From assembly GCF_000223215.1 (NCBI RefSeq), contig NC_017243.1, positions 310,001-374,000 on the forward strand: DNA of 64,000 nucleotides. The letters run 5' to 3'. This document shows positions 55,546 through 64,000 of this stretch, in pieces; the stretch's first letter is position 1; each line of letters opens with the position of its first letter. The position numbers were made by a program, and so were the translations under genes. Under the pieces are notes generated by a model. It saw only the letters and a list, made by a program, of their open reading frames with translations. It was not told the DNA's origin and did no database searches. The stretch is from Brachyspira intermedia PWS/A. GTDB lineage: Bacteria > Spirochaetota > Brachyspiria > Brachyspirales > Brachyspiraceae.

Positions 55546-56502
55546 TTATATCAGTACATTTTCTAATGTTTCAAAACTTTTATTTTTAGCATCAATCTTT
55601 ACCATGGCACCATGAGCCATAGTAAGTTTAGTTTTTCCATGTCCGCATTTTACATTTGTGAGTACAGGTATATTTAAATTGCTTAATCTTTCTATTATAG
55701 TTTCTTTAGCAGTTCTAAAACCTGTTTCTTTTTCACCTTCAACTAAATCGCAGTTTTCAAAATCTCCTACTACGATTCCTTTTATTGATTTTCCTATTTC
55801 TTTTGAATTAAATAAAGTAGATATAATCCTGTCAATCTTATAAGGTTTTTCATCTACTTCTTCTATATATAAGATATAATCTTTATTTAATTTTGGAAAA
55901 TATTCTGTGCAGAAACTAGACATCATTACAATGAAATTTCCGCCTATCAATATGCCTTCTGCTTTTGAGTCATTTCCATAAGATATGCTTTCAAACTCTG
56001 AGCCGTCAGGATTTTTATAAATGATTTTTTCTCTGCTTTCTAAAACATCGAACATATTATTTAATGAAGCCTCATCGAATGATTTTCCTTTTACCATATC
56101 TATGCTTACCATTGGGGCATGAAAAGTGATGAGTTCTGTTTTTTCATAAAAAGCCAAATGAAAAGAAGTTATATCACTGTATCCTGCAAATATTTTAGGG
56201 TTATTTTTTATAATATCATAATTCAATTTATCAAGTATTCTTACAGCTCCGTAACCGCCTCTTGAGCATATAATAGCATCAACTTCATCATCTTTAAAAA
56301 AATTATTTAAATCTTCCGCCCTTGCTTCATCAGTTCCGCCGTATCCATTATAATTATCAAATACATGTTTTGACAATTTTACTTTGTATCCTCTATTTTC
56401 TAAATATTCTATTCCTTCATCAAGTTTATCTTTCGGGCATGCACTTGAAGGGGTTATTATTCCTATGGTATTTCCTTTTTCTAATCTTTTTGGCTTTATC
56501 AT
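55546..56502 (-). CDS. LD-carboxypeptidase (peptidase family S66)
   Basis: 318 aa. TIGIITPSSACP start, CSRGGYGAVRIL and the nucleophile motif AGYSDITSFHLAFY (Ser about residue 113), GGNFIVMMSSF, and a C-terminal GHGKTKLTMAHGA with the catalytic His. Removes the terminal D-Ala from murein tetrapeptides during peptidoglycan recycling, in the cytosol. It lies 10 bases after the YjbQ gene on the same strand: probable three-gene transcript with the HAD gene. Confidence 0.88.
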   Translation of the reverse strand: MIKPKRLEKGNTIGIITPSSACPKDKLDEGIEYLENRGYKVKLSKHVFDNYNGYGGTDEARAEDLNNFFKDDEVDAIICSRGGYGAVRILDKLNYDIIKNNPKIFAGYSDITSFHLAFYEKTELITFHAPMVSIDMVKGKSFDEASLNNMFDVLESREKIIYKNPDGSEFESISYGNDSKAEGILIGGNFIVMMSSFCTEYFPKLNKDYILYIEEVDEKPYKIDRIISTLFNSKEIGKSIKGIVVGDFENCDLVEGEKETGFRTAKETIIERLSNLNIPVLTNVKCGHGKTKLTMAHGAMVKIDAKNKSFETLENVLI

Positions 56503-56512
56503 AAAATTAATA

Positions 56513-56929
56513 TCATTCTCCTATAATTTTTATCAATACTCTTTTAACTCTTTTTCCGTCATATTCTCCATAGAAAATCTGCTCCCAAGTTCCAAAATCA
56601 AGTTTTCCATCTGTAACAGCCACAACAACTTCTCTTCCCATTAATTGTCTTTTCATATGAGCATCAGCATTATCTTCATAGCCGTTATGATTATATTGAC
56701 TATGAGGTTTTTCAGGTGCTAATTTTTCAAGCCATACTTCAAAATCCTGATGTAGTCCGCTTTCATCATCATTAATAAATACGCTTGCTGTTATATTCAT
56801 AGCATTGCATAAAACAAGTCCCTCTTTAATACCGCTTTCATTTAAGCATTTTTGAACTTCAGGAGTGATATTTATATAACCTCTCCTTTTAGGGTAATTT
56901 ATTTCCAAAACTTTTCTATAAGATTTCAT
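56513..56929 (-). CDS. YjbQ/UPF0047 family protein (secondary thiamine-phosphate synthase)
   Basis: 138 aa, normal length. [29 protein letters not shown], the [33 protein letters not shown] block with conserved His, and the closing [14 protein letters not shown] are diagnostic. E. coli YjbQ shows weak thiamine-phosphate synthase activity, but the in vivo role is uncertain. AGGAG lies before ATG 56929. First gene of the transcript with LD-carboxypeptidase and HAD genes. Confidence 0.9.
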   Translation of the reverse strand: MKSYRKVLEINYPKRRGYINITPEVQKCLNESGIKEGLVLCNAMNITASVFINDDESGLHQDFEVWLEKLAPEKPHSQYNHNGYEDNADAHMKRQLMGREVVVAVTDGKLDFGTWEQIFYGEYDGKRVKRVLIKIIGE

Positions 56930-57404
56930 TTTATTCTCCTAAAAAATATTATGATCATGATATAGTAAAATATTAAGTATGACAAGTTTTTTAATGATAG
57001 TTATTTAATATTTTACGACTTATTAATATTTGTTACAATGTATTTTTAATAAAACTTACAAAATCTATATGTTCTTTTTATATAAAAAATAATTCCGTAA
57101 AGAAAAATAACAAAGCTATTATACATTTCTTTATTTTTCTTATAAAAATTAAAAAATATTATTTTTTTAAAAAAAATATGCAATAACTATTGAATAATGT
57201 AATTATTTTTGATAAAATCATATGCAATATTATATTGTATGATATTATATATTTGTATTATATTAATATACGGTTAATAAAACTTTTTTCTATTATATTG
57301 CTGAATAATTAAATTTATTCAGCATACTTTAGATGTTAATATTCTTATTTTTAAGAATTTTAATATATAATAAAAAATAAAGAATAATTTTAGGAGATAA
57401 CTTT
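56930..57404. promoter_or_regulatory. Long AT-rich upstream region of the surface protein genes with palindromes
   Basis: No gene is seen in these 475 bases. Three inverted repeats stand out: CAATAT/ATATTG around 57225-57237, GCTGAATAA (57300-57308) with TTATTCAGC (57315-57323), and ATTCTTA (57341-57347) with TAAGAAT (57352-57358). A clear -35/-10 pair could not be chosen. AGGAG precedes the ATG at 57405. The 9-bp inverted repeat could be an operator or a 5' mRNA hairpin. Confidence 0.4.
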
Positions 57405-58829
57405 ATGAAGAAAGTTAGTAAAAAAGTAAAGTTCCTAGCTGTACTACTAGGTTCTTTGCTAATTTCAACATCGGCATTTGCAGTTGAGCTTACTATTGAT
57501 AATTCAGCAGTAAAAAGAGCAACAGCAGGTCAGTTTTCTACAGACTCTGACAAAGTAAATGCAAAAGATATATTCGACTTGCAAAGATCATTCTTTTCAG
57601 CTGGATATTTAGGTCAGGCATCAGGAGCTATTAGCGGTGATGGAAATGGTACAGCAACTGCTAAAGGAATAAACAACGGTGTTCAAGGTTCTTTCGGTGT
57701 GGCTTTGCCTGCCGGTATGTATTTAGGTATAGGAGCAGCATATAATCTTAATGATAGTGCTAACTATGAAACAAGAAAAGATACTATAAGCGGAACAAAA
57801 TGGCAAATAAACTCAACAGCTAATTTCATTGCAGCTTTAAGAATAAATGATATGGCAGCAGTACATTATAATTTTATATTATACGGATTTACAGGTACTC
57901 CTTTTATTTATAATGAAAATCATACTAAAAATCCTAATGAAGATTATAAAACTTATAATAATTATGGAAGCTGGAGACATGAAATAGAAGCAGCTATCAA
58001 ATTCGGTGAGCATAAATTAACTATACCTGTAAGCGTAACATTTAATGCTATGAATACAAAAGAAAAAGGTAGTAAATATCTAAATACTGGTACTGCTAAT
58101 AGTAAAATAAATGTTGATAATGTTAATTATGTAGAAGGTGATGGTATTTGGTTGGGCTTAGAGCCTGAGTTTTTCTTAAGTCTTCCTGCAGGACCTATGA
58201 CAGGTATAAACATGGGGCTTAATTTAGAAGCAAAACTTACTCATAATGTAGGTAAAAATGGTGTATTTGCAGATCAAAATCAAAGTGGTACTGGAACACC
58301 AACATATACAAAAAATGAATATAAAACTACTCAAAAGGCAGCAGTAGTTGATTTAGGTGTTTGGGCTAGTTTCCCTATGGAATGGAGCTTGGCTAATGAT
58401 CAGGTATCATTGGCTATGGAGCCTCAAATCAATTTAGAGTTTGTTATAAATAATACTGATAAAATGGAGCAAAGCGTTAATGGAGGTGCTGCAACAGTTA
58501 TTAATAATATTTACGGAAGTGATTATTTATCAATTATGCCAGTAATTGAGCTTCCTATAGGTACATTATGGAGACCTGTTGAATGGTATGAATTAAGATT
58601 CGGTACAGCTTTATTATTAGGTGCTGATATCACTATAAGTCAAGCTAAAGATGCAAATGGAAAAGCTAATAAAACTACTTCATATCAAACAATGTCTGGT
58701 ATAGCAGGATTCTTCGGTATGGGATTCATTGTTACAGACGACTTTAATTTAGACTTGTATGCAGAAGCTCAGCAGTTGAACTTCTTTACAATGGGATTCG
58801 GCGGTCAATTAACTTATAGATTTAATTAA
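57405..58829 (+). CDS. Variable-surface-protein-like outer membrane protein 1
   Basis: 474 aa. Signal peptide (KKVKFLAVLLGSLLISTSAFA, cleavage near 27), then LTIDNSAVKRATAGQFSTDSDKV and IFDLQRSFFSAGYLG. The mature protein alternates glycine/aromatic beta strands and ends FGGQLTYRFN with a terminal aromatic, as expected for an outer membrane barrel. It resembles the Brachyspira Vsp family of abundant surface antigens. First of a tandem pair with 19 bases between. Confidence 0.8.
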   Translation: MKKVSKKVKFLAVLLGSLLISTSAFAVELTIDNSAVKRATAGQFSTDSDKVNAKDIFDLQRSFFSAGYLGQASGAISGDGNGTATAKGINNGVQGSFGVALPAGMYLGIGAAYNLNDSANYETRKDTISGTKWQINSTANFIAALRINDMAAVHYNFILYGFTGTPFIYNENHTKNPNEDYKTYNNYGSWRHEIEAAIKFGEHKLTIPVSVTFNAMNTKEKGSKYLNTGTANSKINVDNVNYVEGDGIWLGLEPEFFLSLPAGPMTGINMGLNLEAKLTHNVGKNGVFADQNQSGTGTPTYTKNEYKTTQKAAVVDLGVWASFPMEWSLANDQVSLAMEPQINLEFVINNTDKMEQSVNGGAATVINNIYGSDYLSIMPVIELPIGTLWRPVEWYELRFGTALLLGADITISQAKDANGKANKTTSYQTMSGIAGFFGMGFIVTDDFNLDLYAEAQQLNFFTMGFGGQLTYRFN

Positions 58830-58848
58830 TAATATTTGGAGATAACTT

Positions 58849-60267
58849 ATGTTAAAAGTTTTTAATAAAATAAAATTTATATTATTTGGTTCTTTATTAA
58901 TTTCAGCTTATGTATTTGCTCAAGGTACTGATACTTGGGTATTAGATAATTCAGCAGTAAAAAGAGCAACAGCAGGTCAGTTTTCTACAGATTCTGATAA
59001 AGTAAAATCAAAAGATATATTCGATTTACAAAGATCATTCTTTACAGCAGGATATTTAGGAGGAACTTCTTTTTCTGCTAATGGAGGCGGTACAGAGGAT
59101 TTAGGTGTTCCTCCTTTTAATAATGGAGTACAAGGTGCTTTCGGTGTAGCTTTGCCTAATAATATGTATTTAGGTTTTGTGGCAAGATATCAATTTAATG
59201 ATAGTGCTAATATAACAAAAGATAAAAATGGAAATACAACAGGAACTGGTAACAATTTATGGACTATCAATTCTCAGGCTGCTTTAAGAGCTGCTTTCAG
59301 AATAAATGATATGGCTGCTATACATTATTATTTTAGAATGGGGCCTAATACTGGAACATCTTCTTATATATATTCTGTAGGTCAAACAATAAATAAAGAT
59401 CAAAAAACAGACTATGCTACAATTTATAATGATGGTATCTGGACTCATGAAATAGCTGCTTCTATAAAGTTCGGCGAGCATAAATTAACTATACCTATAG
59501 GAATAGTTTTCCATGCAAATAATAGGAAGTATCAAGGAAAATATTTAGATAAAAAAGAAGATTATGTAGATTATTTAGGAGAAGATTATATATCTTTATA
59601 TTTGAATCCTGAATTTAATTTGGGTATTACTTCAGGACCTATGACAGGTATAACTGTAGGTGCTAATATAGGTTTTGGTGTTAATAACAATTTCGGTCAA
59701 AATGGTACAAGTACAGTAGCAAGCGGCAGTACAGAAACTAAATATGAAGGCAAACAAGGTAAAGATCGTTTTGCTATGGATGTATATGCAAGCTTCCCAT
59801 TGTCTTGGAGCTTGGCTAATGATCAGGTAAAATTAGCTATGGAGCCTAAACTTTCTTTAGGTTTATCAGTAACTAATACAGGAAATAGCTCTCAAAAAAT
59901 TGGAAATGGTCAAACTACAGGATATGCAGGATATAACGGTGAAGTAAAATTCATTCCTTATGCTGAACTTCCTATAGGTACTACTTGGCAGCCGGTTGAA
60001 TGGTGGCAATTAAGAATGGGTACTGCTTTGATGATACAGGCAGAAACTACTTGGGCTACTTATGTACCTGCAAAAGCAGATGGTTCATTAGATGAAACAT
60101 TAAAAACTGTTACTACTAAATTAACTACTAAAGCAGGAATAGCAGGATTCTTTGGTATGGGCTTTATGGTAGGAGAAGATTTTGATATTGACTTGTATGC
60201 TGAAGTAAATAGCTTAAGTGTTAATAATCTTAATTTTGGCGGTCAATTAACTTACAGATTTAATTAA
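58849..60267 (+). CDS. Variable-surface-protein-like outer membrane protein 2
   Basis: 472 aa, tandem paralogue of the preceding gene. Shares DNSAVKRATAGQFSTDSDKV near the N-terminus, the FGEHKLTIP strand, WSLANDQV, and the end FGGQLTYRFN. The intervening segments, presumably surface loops, differ strongly. Signal peptide KFILFGSLLISAYVFAQ. A short 19-base junction with AGATAACTT before the ATG suggests co-transcription. Likely alternate surface antigens. Confidence 0.8.
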   Translation: MLKVFNKIKFILFGSLLISAYVFAQGTDTWVLDNSAVKRATAGQFSTDSDKVKSKDIFDLQRSFFTAGYLGGTSFSANGGGTEDLGVPPFNNGVQGAFGVALPNNMYLGFVARYQFNDSANITKDKNGNTTGTGNNLWTINSQAALRAAFRINDMAAIHYYFRMGPNTGTSSYIYSVGQTINKDQKTDYATIYNDGIWTHEIAASIKFGEHKLTIPIGIVFHANNRKYQGKYLDKKEDYVDYLGEDYISLYLNPEFNLGITSGPMTGITVGANIGFGVNNNFGQNGTSTVASGSTETKYEGKQGKDRFAMDVYASFPLSWSLANDQVKLAMEPKLSLGLSVTNTGNSSQKIGNGQTTGYAGYNGEVKFIPYAELPIGTTWQPVEWWQLRMGTALMIQAETTWATYVPAKADGSLDETLKTVTTKLTTKAGIAGFFGMGFMVGEDFDIDLYAEVNSLSVNNLNFGGQLTYRFN

Positions 60268-60289
60268 TACGAAAAATAGGAGATAAAAA

Positions 60290-60799
60290 ATGAATAAAAA
60301 ATTATTATTAATTTTATCTATATTGATGAGCTTATCATTATTTACAATGAGCTGTGCCAAAAGTGTAACTGCTCCTAATCAAATTGATCAATCTTCAACA
60401 TTAGATATTTCGAAAGTAGGAAGTTCTATAAGCACTTATAATTATGGTAGTATAATTACAGATGGTGATGTTCAAATTGATTTAAAAAATGTTCAATATA
60501 GCCCTATGAATGGAAATACAGTAACTCTTACATACTCTCCTACAACTACATCTACACAGCCTGTTGTATTTAATGAAAATAGTATATTAAATAAGATAGC
60601 TGAATCTCTTCAAAGTGTAACTTATTATGCAAATGGTGTATCCTCTATTTCTGTTGGTAATTGGACAAAATATGAATACTCTAGTTCTAGTGCACAAACT
60701 GTTAATTACATTTTAACAGCACAAGCTATAGGAAAATATGGTAATAAATTAGATTTTACTTTTGTACTTACTACAAGCGGAAACATTACTTGGCAGTAA
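60290..60799 (+). CDS. Small surface lipoprotein 1 of a shared-leader family
   Basis: 169 aa. Leader NKKLLLILSILMSLSLFTMSCAKSV gives a lipobox with Cys22. The mature part is Ser/Thr/Asn-rich and beta-like (no known domain). Its first ~85 bases are nearly identical to those of the two following genes, while the mature parts are unrelated by eye. 22 bases after the second Vsp gene, so probably in the same transcript; followed by a terminator. Confidence 0.75.
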   Translation: MNKKLLLILSILMSLSLFTMSCAKSVTAPNQIDQSSTLDISKVGSSISTYNYGSIITDGDVQIDLKNVQYSPMNGNTVTLTYSPTTTSTQPVVFNENSILNKIAESLQSVTYYANGVSSISVGNWTKYEYSSSSAQTVNYILTAQAIGKYGNKLDFTFVLTTSGNITWQ

Positions 60800-60821
60800 G
60801 TAATTGACTTTGACTTTATCA

Positions 60822-60856
60822 TAGGAGGGGGGAATCATCTTTTCCCTCCTATTTTA
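60822..60856 (+). terminator. Terminator after lipoprotein gene 1
   Basis: Perfect 9-bp stem ATAGGAGGG (60822-60830) with CCCTCCTAT (60844-60852) and a following T run, 23 bases past the stop. Confidence 0.8.
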
Positions 60857-60875
60857 TAAAAAAAGGATATGAAAA

Positions 60876-61405
60876 ATGAATAAAAAATTATTATTAATTT
60901 TATCTATATTGATGAGTTTATCGTTATTTACAATGGGCTGTGCAAACAGTGTAGCTGCTCCTGATATACCTATAACAGGACAAGGTATAACAAAAACTGA
61001 TATAGAAACAGAATTAAAAAAATAGGTGTTATTTATGCTAATTCTCAAGCTAGCACTTTAAATCCTGAACAATATATAGATTTTTCTGGATTACAAATAG
61101 GCAGCGAATATGAAACATATAGTGTCACAGTTATTAGGATGCCTAATGATGGAACAGGTGGTTGGTGGAGTTATACTTGCGATCCTAATTATGTATTAAG
61201 CGAACTTAGGCAAAGAATATCTGCATTGAGTAGTACAAAAATGGAATTGGTTCCGAATACTGATTGGGATAACGGTACTACTCCTAATGGTCAGGTAAGT
61301 GTTTATTTAACTGTTAATATAAGTTCTAAGTTTCTTACTATTCCTGAAAATTTAAAGTCAGTAAAAATTCATTTAATGGCAAATTGGGGTACTGCTCAGC
61401 CGTAA
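60876..61405 (+). pseudogene. Small surface lipoprotein 2, frameshifted at an A7 run
   Basis: ATG 60876 opens the same leader as its neighbours (lipobox MGCANSV, Cys22) but the frame stops at TAG right after A7 at 61016-61022. One extra A would give ELKKIGVIYANSQASTLNPEQ and join the frame ending at 61405 (about 176 aa), continuing through PNDGTGGWWSYTCDPN. Mature part is unrelated to the two flanking lipoproteins apart from the leader. May be a slippage-controlled (phase-variable) surface protein, a dead gene, or a base-calling error. Confidence 0.7.
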
Positions 61406-61445
61406 ATTGAATAATATTTTTTAAATTAATCATATTTTATAAAAA

Positions 61446-61480
61446 GCCCCGTTTTATTTTTATAAGGCGGGTATTTATTT
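61446..61480 (+). terminator. Weak terminator-like hairpin after lipoprotein gene 2
   Basis: CCCG (61448-61451) and CGGG (61468-61471) flank an AT loop and are followed by T-rich sequence. It is a poorer version of the hairpin after lipoprotein gene 3. Confidence 0.4.
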
Positions 61481-61503
61481 TTATAATAAAAAGAAGATAA
61501 AAA

Positions 61504-62019
61504 ATGAATAAAAAATTATTATTAATTTTATCTATATTGATGAGCTTATCATTATTTACAATGAGCTGTGCTAAAAGTGTAGCTGCTCCTGATAGTATTA
61601 CTGGAATAGTTGGAGGAGAAGTTTTAACTGAAGAACAAGCCAAAGTAAAAATAAATTCTGCTTTAAATAGTTTAGGAAAGATTTATGATGACACATTAAA
61701 AACTGGATATTTTAATTTTAGCGTGGGTTCTTTAACTTTTGATGGTAATCGTCGTTATGTATTTTTTTTAAATTTTAACCAAACAGGAGTAGATACTCCC
61801 TATGTAAAAGAAGCTGAAATATTGAATAATCTTAAGACGGCATTACAATCTTATAATGGAGAAGTAATATTTACTCCTGATGCTAATTGGATTAGTAGTC
61901 CAGATAATATTACTTCTGGTTATTATATTTTAAGAGTTTCAATTTCTTCTTTAAATTATAATTTACCAAATACAATCAAATATATATACATTTATCTGTA
62001 TGCAAATTTTTGGCAGTAA
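61504..62019 (+). CDS. Small surface lipoprotein 3 of the shared-leader family
   Basis: 171 aa. Leader identical to copy 1 through TMSCAKSV (Cys22). Mature part begins AAPDSITGIVGGEVLTEEQAKVKI, then beta-rich segments and the end YIYLYANFWQ. All three copies end in a short aromatic or polar segment after a predicted strand (compare ANW in copy 2). No known domain. Outer-surface lipoprotein of unknown role. Confidence 0.75.
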   Translation: MNKKLLLILSILMSLSLFTMSCAKSVAAPDSITGIVGGEVLTEEQAKVKINSALNSLGKIYDDTLKTGYFNFSVGSLTFDGNRRYVFFLNFNQTGVDTPYVKEAEILNNLKTALQSYNGEVIFTPDANWISSPDNITSGYYILRVSISSLNYNLPNTIKYIYIYLYANFWQ

Positions 62020-62049
62020 ATATTAGAATTAATCATATTTTATAAAAAG

Positions 62050-62080
62050 ACCCGCTTTATTTTATAAGGCGGGTTTTTTA
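62050..62080 (+). terminator. Terminator after lipoprotein gene 3
   Basis: ACCCGC (62050-62055) with GCGGGT (62069-62074) followed by six T, 30 bases past the stop. Confidence 0.8.
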
Positions 62081-62185
62081 TTTTTAATAAGCATTTAAAT
62101 AATATAATGCAAAAAATAAAGCAAATATTAAAAAGTGATTCTATAAATTAAATATTAAAAAACATTATAAATAAAAAATCAAATG

Positions 62186-64000
62186 TTAAACTAGATCCAG
62201 CTTTCTAATATTTTTTATATTGATATTATTCTTTGAAAGATAGCTTTTTATGTCGCGTACCCTTATAGCTTTTTCATTGCTTTCTAAAAGTGTTATGAGC
62301 AACTCATCTCCTTTCTTTATAGCTAAATAATCGCCTTTTCTCTCCTCGCTTGTTTTTAAATCTTCCTTGTTTGATAGTGTTTTTAATGCTTCTTCATCAT
62401 TATCGGTTTCGATTTTGTAAATAGTATTTTTTGGAAGAGCTTGAATATTTTTAGCATTTAAAGGAGTAGATACTGCATTAATTATTTCAATTCCTATATG
62501 AGAAAGTAAATTGTTTATTTTGTTTTTTAATAAGTCTATGTCCATAGAGTCAGTTAAACTTATTTCCATATATTCTGCTTCACTCTCGCATGCAAATGGA
62601 GTAGGGGGAGTAAACACAACTTTTTCTAATGGGTGAAAACCTTTGCTTAATGCTATGCTTGCACCTGCTATCTTTAAAGCACAAATCATAACCCTTGATA
62701 AATCATGCATTCCTAAAAGTGATGATATACCTTCTTTTTTGAATTTCATTAACACTTTATAGTTTACAGCGAATATATCTCTTTTCTTTAGAGTTTTTAA
62801 TTCTTCAACCATTTGAGTGAAATTTGTATTTAAAACTTCTTTTTTGTATTTGTGGCAGTATTTTTTATAATCTATACCGCAGTTCTGACAATTTCCTGTA
62901 AAGCAGTAATCTGTGAATTTACCGTTTTGAAATCTTTCGTATTCTTTATCAAAGAAAGTTTGACTTACAAGAGTATCAATGCATTTCCAAGGAGTATTTA
63001 TTTTTTTGCTTAATAATTCTTTGATTGTGTATCCGCTTTCTTCTATTACTTCTTTCCAAACATCATATTTAAAATATTCTACCCAAGCATCAAATCTTGC
63101 ACCTTTCTTATATGCTTTATAAATAATATCTCCTATTTTTTCATCGCCTCTAGAAATTATGCCTTCAATTTCAGCCATTCTAGGAGGGTGATATTTTATA
63201 GCTACTTTAGTTCCTCTGAAATGATCGCGTACCTTTCCTATATAAGTAATTGCTTCTTCATCTGTAAGCTGATTATTATTTTCTAAAGGTGTATGTGGCT
63301 TTGGAATAAATACATTGATAGCGGCATTTATTTTTACTTTATTATTTGATACCTTTATCATTTTTTCAAGTGCTTCTATTATCTCATCAGCTTCTTTATC
63401 TGGATTATCAGTGAATCCTATCATAAAATAAATTTTTACTATTTTCCAACCCATCTTCTGAACATCTGCAAGTATATTGTATATGGCATCTTCGTCCATT
63501 TCTTTATTGATTTTTTCTCTTAATTCATGGCTTCCTACTTCCAATGCAAATGTTAAGCCTGTTTTTCTAAACTGTGCTATTCTGTCTGCAGTGTCCTTAT
63601 CAAATGAATCTATTCTTAATGAAGGAAGAGAAAGAGAAAATCCTTTATGTTCTCCTAATGTCTGTAAATATTCAATTAATTCTCCAATATGAGGATAATC
63701 ATCAGCGGAAAGAGAAAATAAATTTAAAGTATTAGCTCCAGTTGCTTCTAATGATTCCATTGCTATATCGACAATTTTTTCTATAGTGCGGTTTCTTACA
63801 GGGCGATAAGTTATTCCAGCCAAACAGAATCTGCAGCTATGAGTACAGCCTCTAGCTATTTCAACAGATATTCTGTTTTGAATGCCTTCTACAAGAGGTA
63901 CTAAAGGCTTCTTCACATAAGGCATTTCATTAATATTTTCAACGAATATTCTTTTTACATGTTCTCTTGGGTATTTTGGAACATAAGCATATTCAAGTTT
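62186..64000 (-). CDS. B12-type radical SAM protein with C-terminal DUF2344 (partial at right edge)
   Basis: The frame is open from the right edge of the window to the stop at 62186 (over 600 codons), so the true start lies outside. RGCTHSCRFCLAG is the CxxxCxxC iron-sulfur motif of radical SAM enzymes, in the arrangement of the TIGR03960 family. FTGNCQNCGIDYKKYC supplies further Cys. The last ~200 residues (SRVMICALKIAGASIALSKGFHP, then VVFTPPTPFACES) are the radical-SAM-linked DUF2344 domain, here fused. Family members modify RNA or proteins; the substrate of this subgroup is not established. An ATG at 63925 is internal. Confidence 0.85.
   Translation of the reverse strand, partial: KLEYAYVPKYPREHVKRIFVENINEMPYVKKPLVPLVEGIQNRISVEIARGCTHSCRFCLAGITYRPVRNRTIEKIVDIAMESLEATGANTLNLFSLSADDYPHIGELIEYLQTLGEHKGFSLSLPSLRIDSFDKDTADRIAQFRKTGLTFALEVGSHELREKINKEMDEDAIYNILADVQKMGWKIVKIYFMIGFTDNPDKEADEIIEALEKMIKVSNNKVKINAAINVFIPKPHTPLENNNQLTDEEAITYIGKVRDHFRGTKVAIKYHPPRMAEIEGIISRGDEKIGDIIYKAYKKGARFDAWVEYFKYDVWKEVIEESGYTIKELLSKKINTPWKCIDTLVSQTFFDKEYERFQNGKFTDYCFTGNCQNCGIDYKKYCHKYKKEVLNTNFTQMVEELKTLKKRDIFAVNYKVLMKFKKEGISSLLGMHDLSRVMICALKIAGASIALSKGFHPLEKVVFTPPTPFACESEAEYMEISLTDSMDIDLLKNKINNLLSHIGIEIINAVSTPLNAKNIQALPKNTIYKIETDNDEEALKTLSNKEDLKTSEERKGDYLAIKKGDELLITLLESNEKAIRVRDIKSYLSKNNINIKNIRKLDLV

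Overview
The window is a very AT-rich bacterial chromosome segment. I infer an intestinal spirochaete of the genus Brachyspira. The evidence is the tandem pair of variable-surface-type outer membrane proteins at 57.4-60.3 kb, a four-copy BMP/TmpC-type lipoprotein array, and the low-GC lysine/isoleucine-rich coding style. Promoters are easy to read because many genes have TTGACA and TATAAT-like boxes 16-17 bases apart, and ribosome sites are mostly AGGAG-like. No tRNA, rRNA or CRISPR was seen.

Layout. 0-4.3 kb: DUF948 and YtxH-type small envelope proteins, a PaaI thioesterase, a PP-loop (diphthine-ammonia-ligase-like) protein and a two-domain glycosyltransferase. 4.7-16.6 kb (minus strand): a nucleoside uptake and salvage locus comprising deoC, two nucleoside phosphorylases, four tandem BMP lipoproteins, an ABC ATPase and two permeases. 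Lipoproteins capture nucleosides, the ABC transporter imports them, the phosphorylases release base and (deoxy)ribose-1-phosphate, and DeoC feeds carbon to glycolysis. A decayed Rpn-type transposase/nuclease gene and a tandem repeat split the ATPase from the permeases. 16.8-21.1 kb: a DegT aminotransferase and three GHKL-ATPase regulators, one an unusual Nudix-histidine kinase fusion. 21.2-24.8 kb: the conserved rpmH-rnpA-yidD-yidC-jag cluster. 25-36.5 kb: galE, a fructose-1-phosphate-kinase-like gene, ruvC, yebC, an acyltransferase/zinc-ribbon membrane protein/hydrolase operon, and metYX. 37-41.2 kb: two tandem DUF262 proteins (GmrSD-like restriction family) bracketed by repeat elements. 41.7-56.9 kb: a nuclease, thiE, three TPR genes (two of them a 2.35-kb tandem duplication), lgt, prmC and small enzymes. 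57.4-62 kb: two Vsp-like outer membrane proteins followed by three lipoproteins with a shared leader. The window ends inside a radical SAM gene.

Four observations stand out. (1) metYX is preceded by a consensus promoter, a 25-codon Met/Cys-rich leader peptide and an intrinsic terminator whose 5' arm can alternatively pair with the last codons of the leader. This has the layout of a ribosome-mediated methionine attenuator, with no SAM riboswitch or T-box visible. (2) Five genes are each broken by a single-base change in an A6-A8 run, and one can be checked against an intact tandem paralogue. This suggests slippage-based variation, transcriptional slippage, or systematic sequencing error. (3) Two families of non-coding repeats occupy most long intergenic gaps: a modular palindromic element with GCCCGCCC, GCCCACCC and CGCACG boxes, and a GC-rich ~375-420-bp element with imperfect terminal inverted repeats. 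An empty versus filled site comparison for the second is visible inside the window. (4) A cytosolic histidine kinase carries an intact-looking Nudix box as its input domain.
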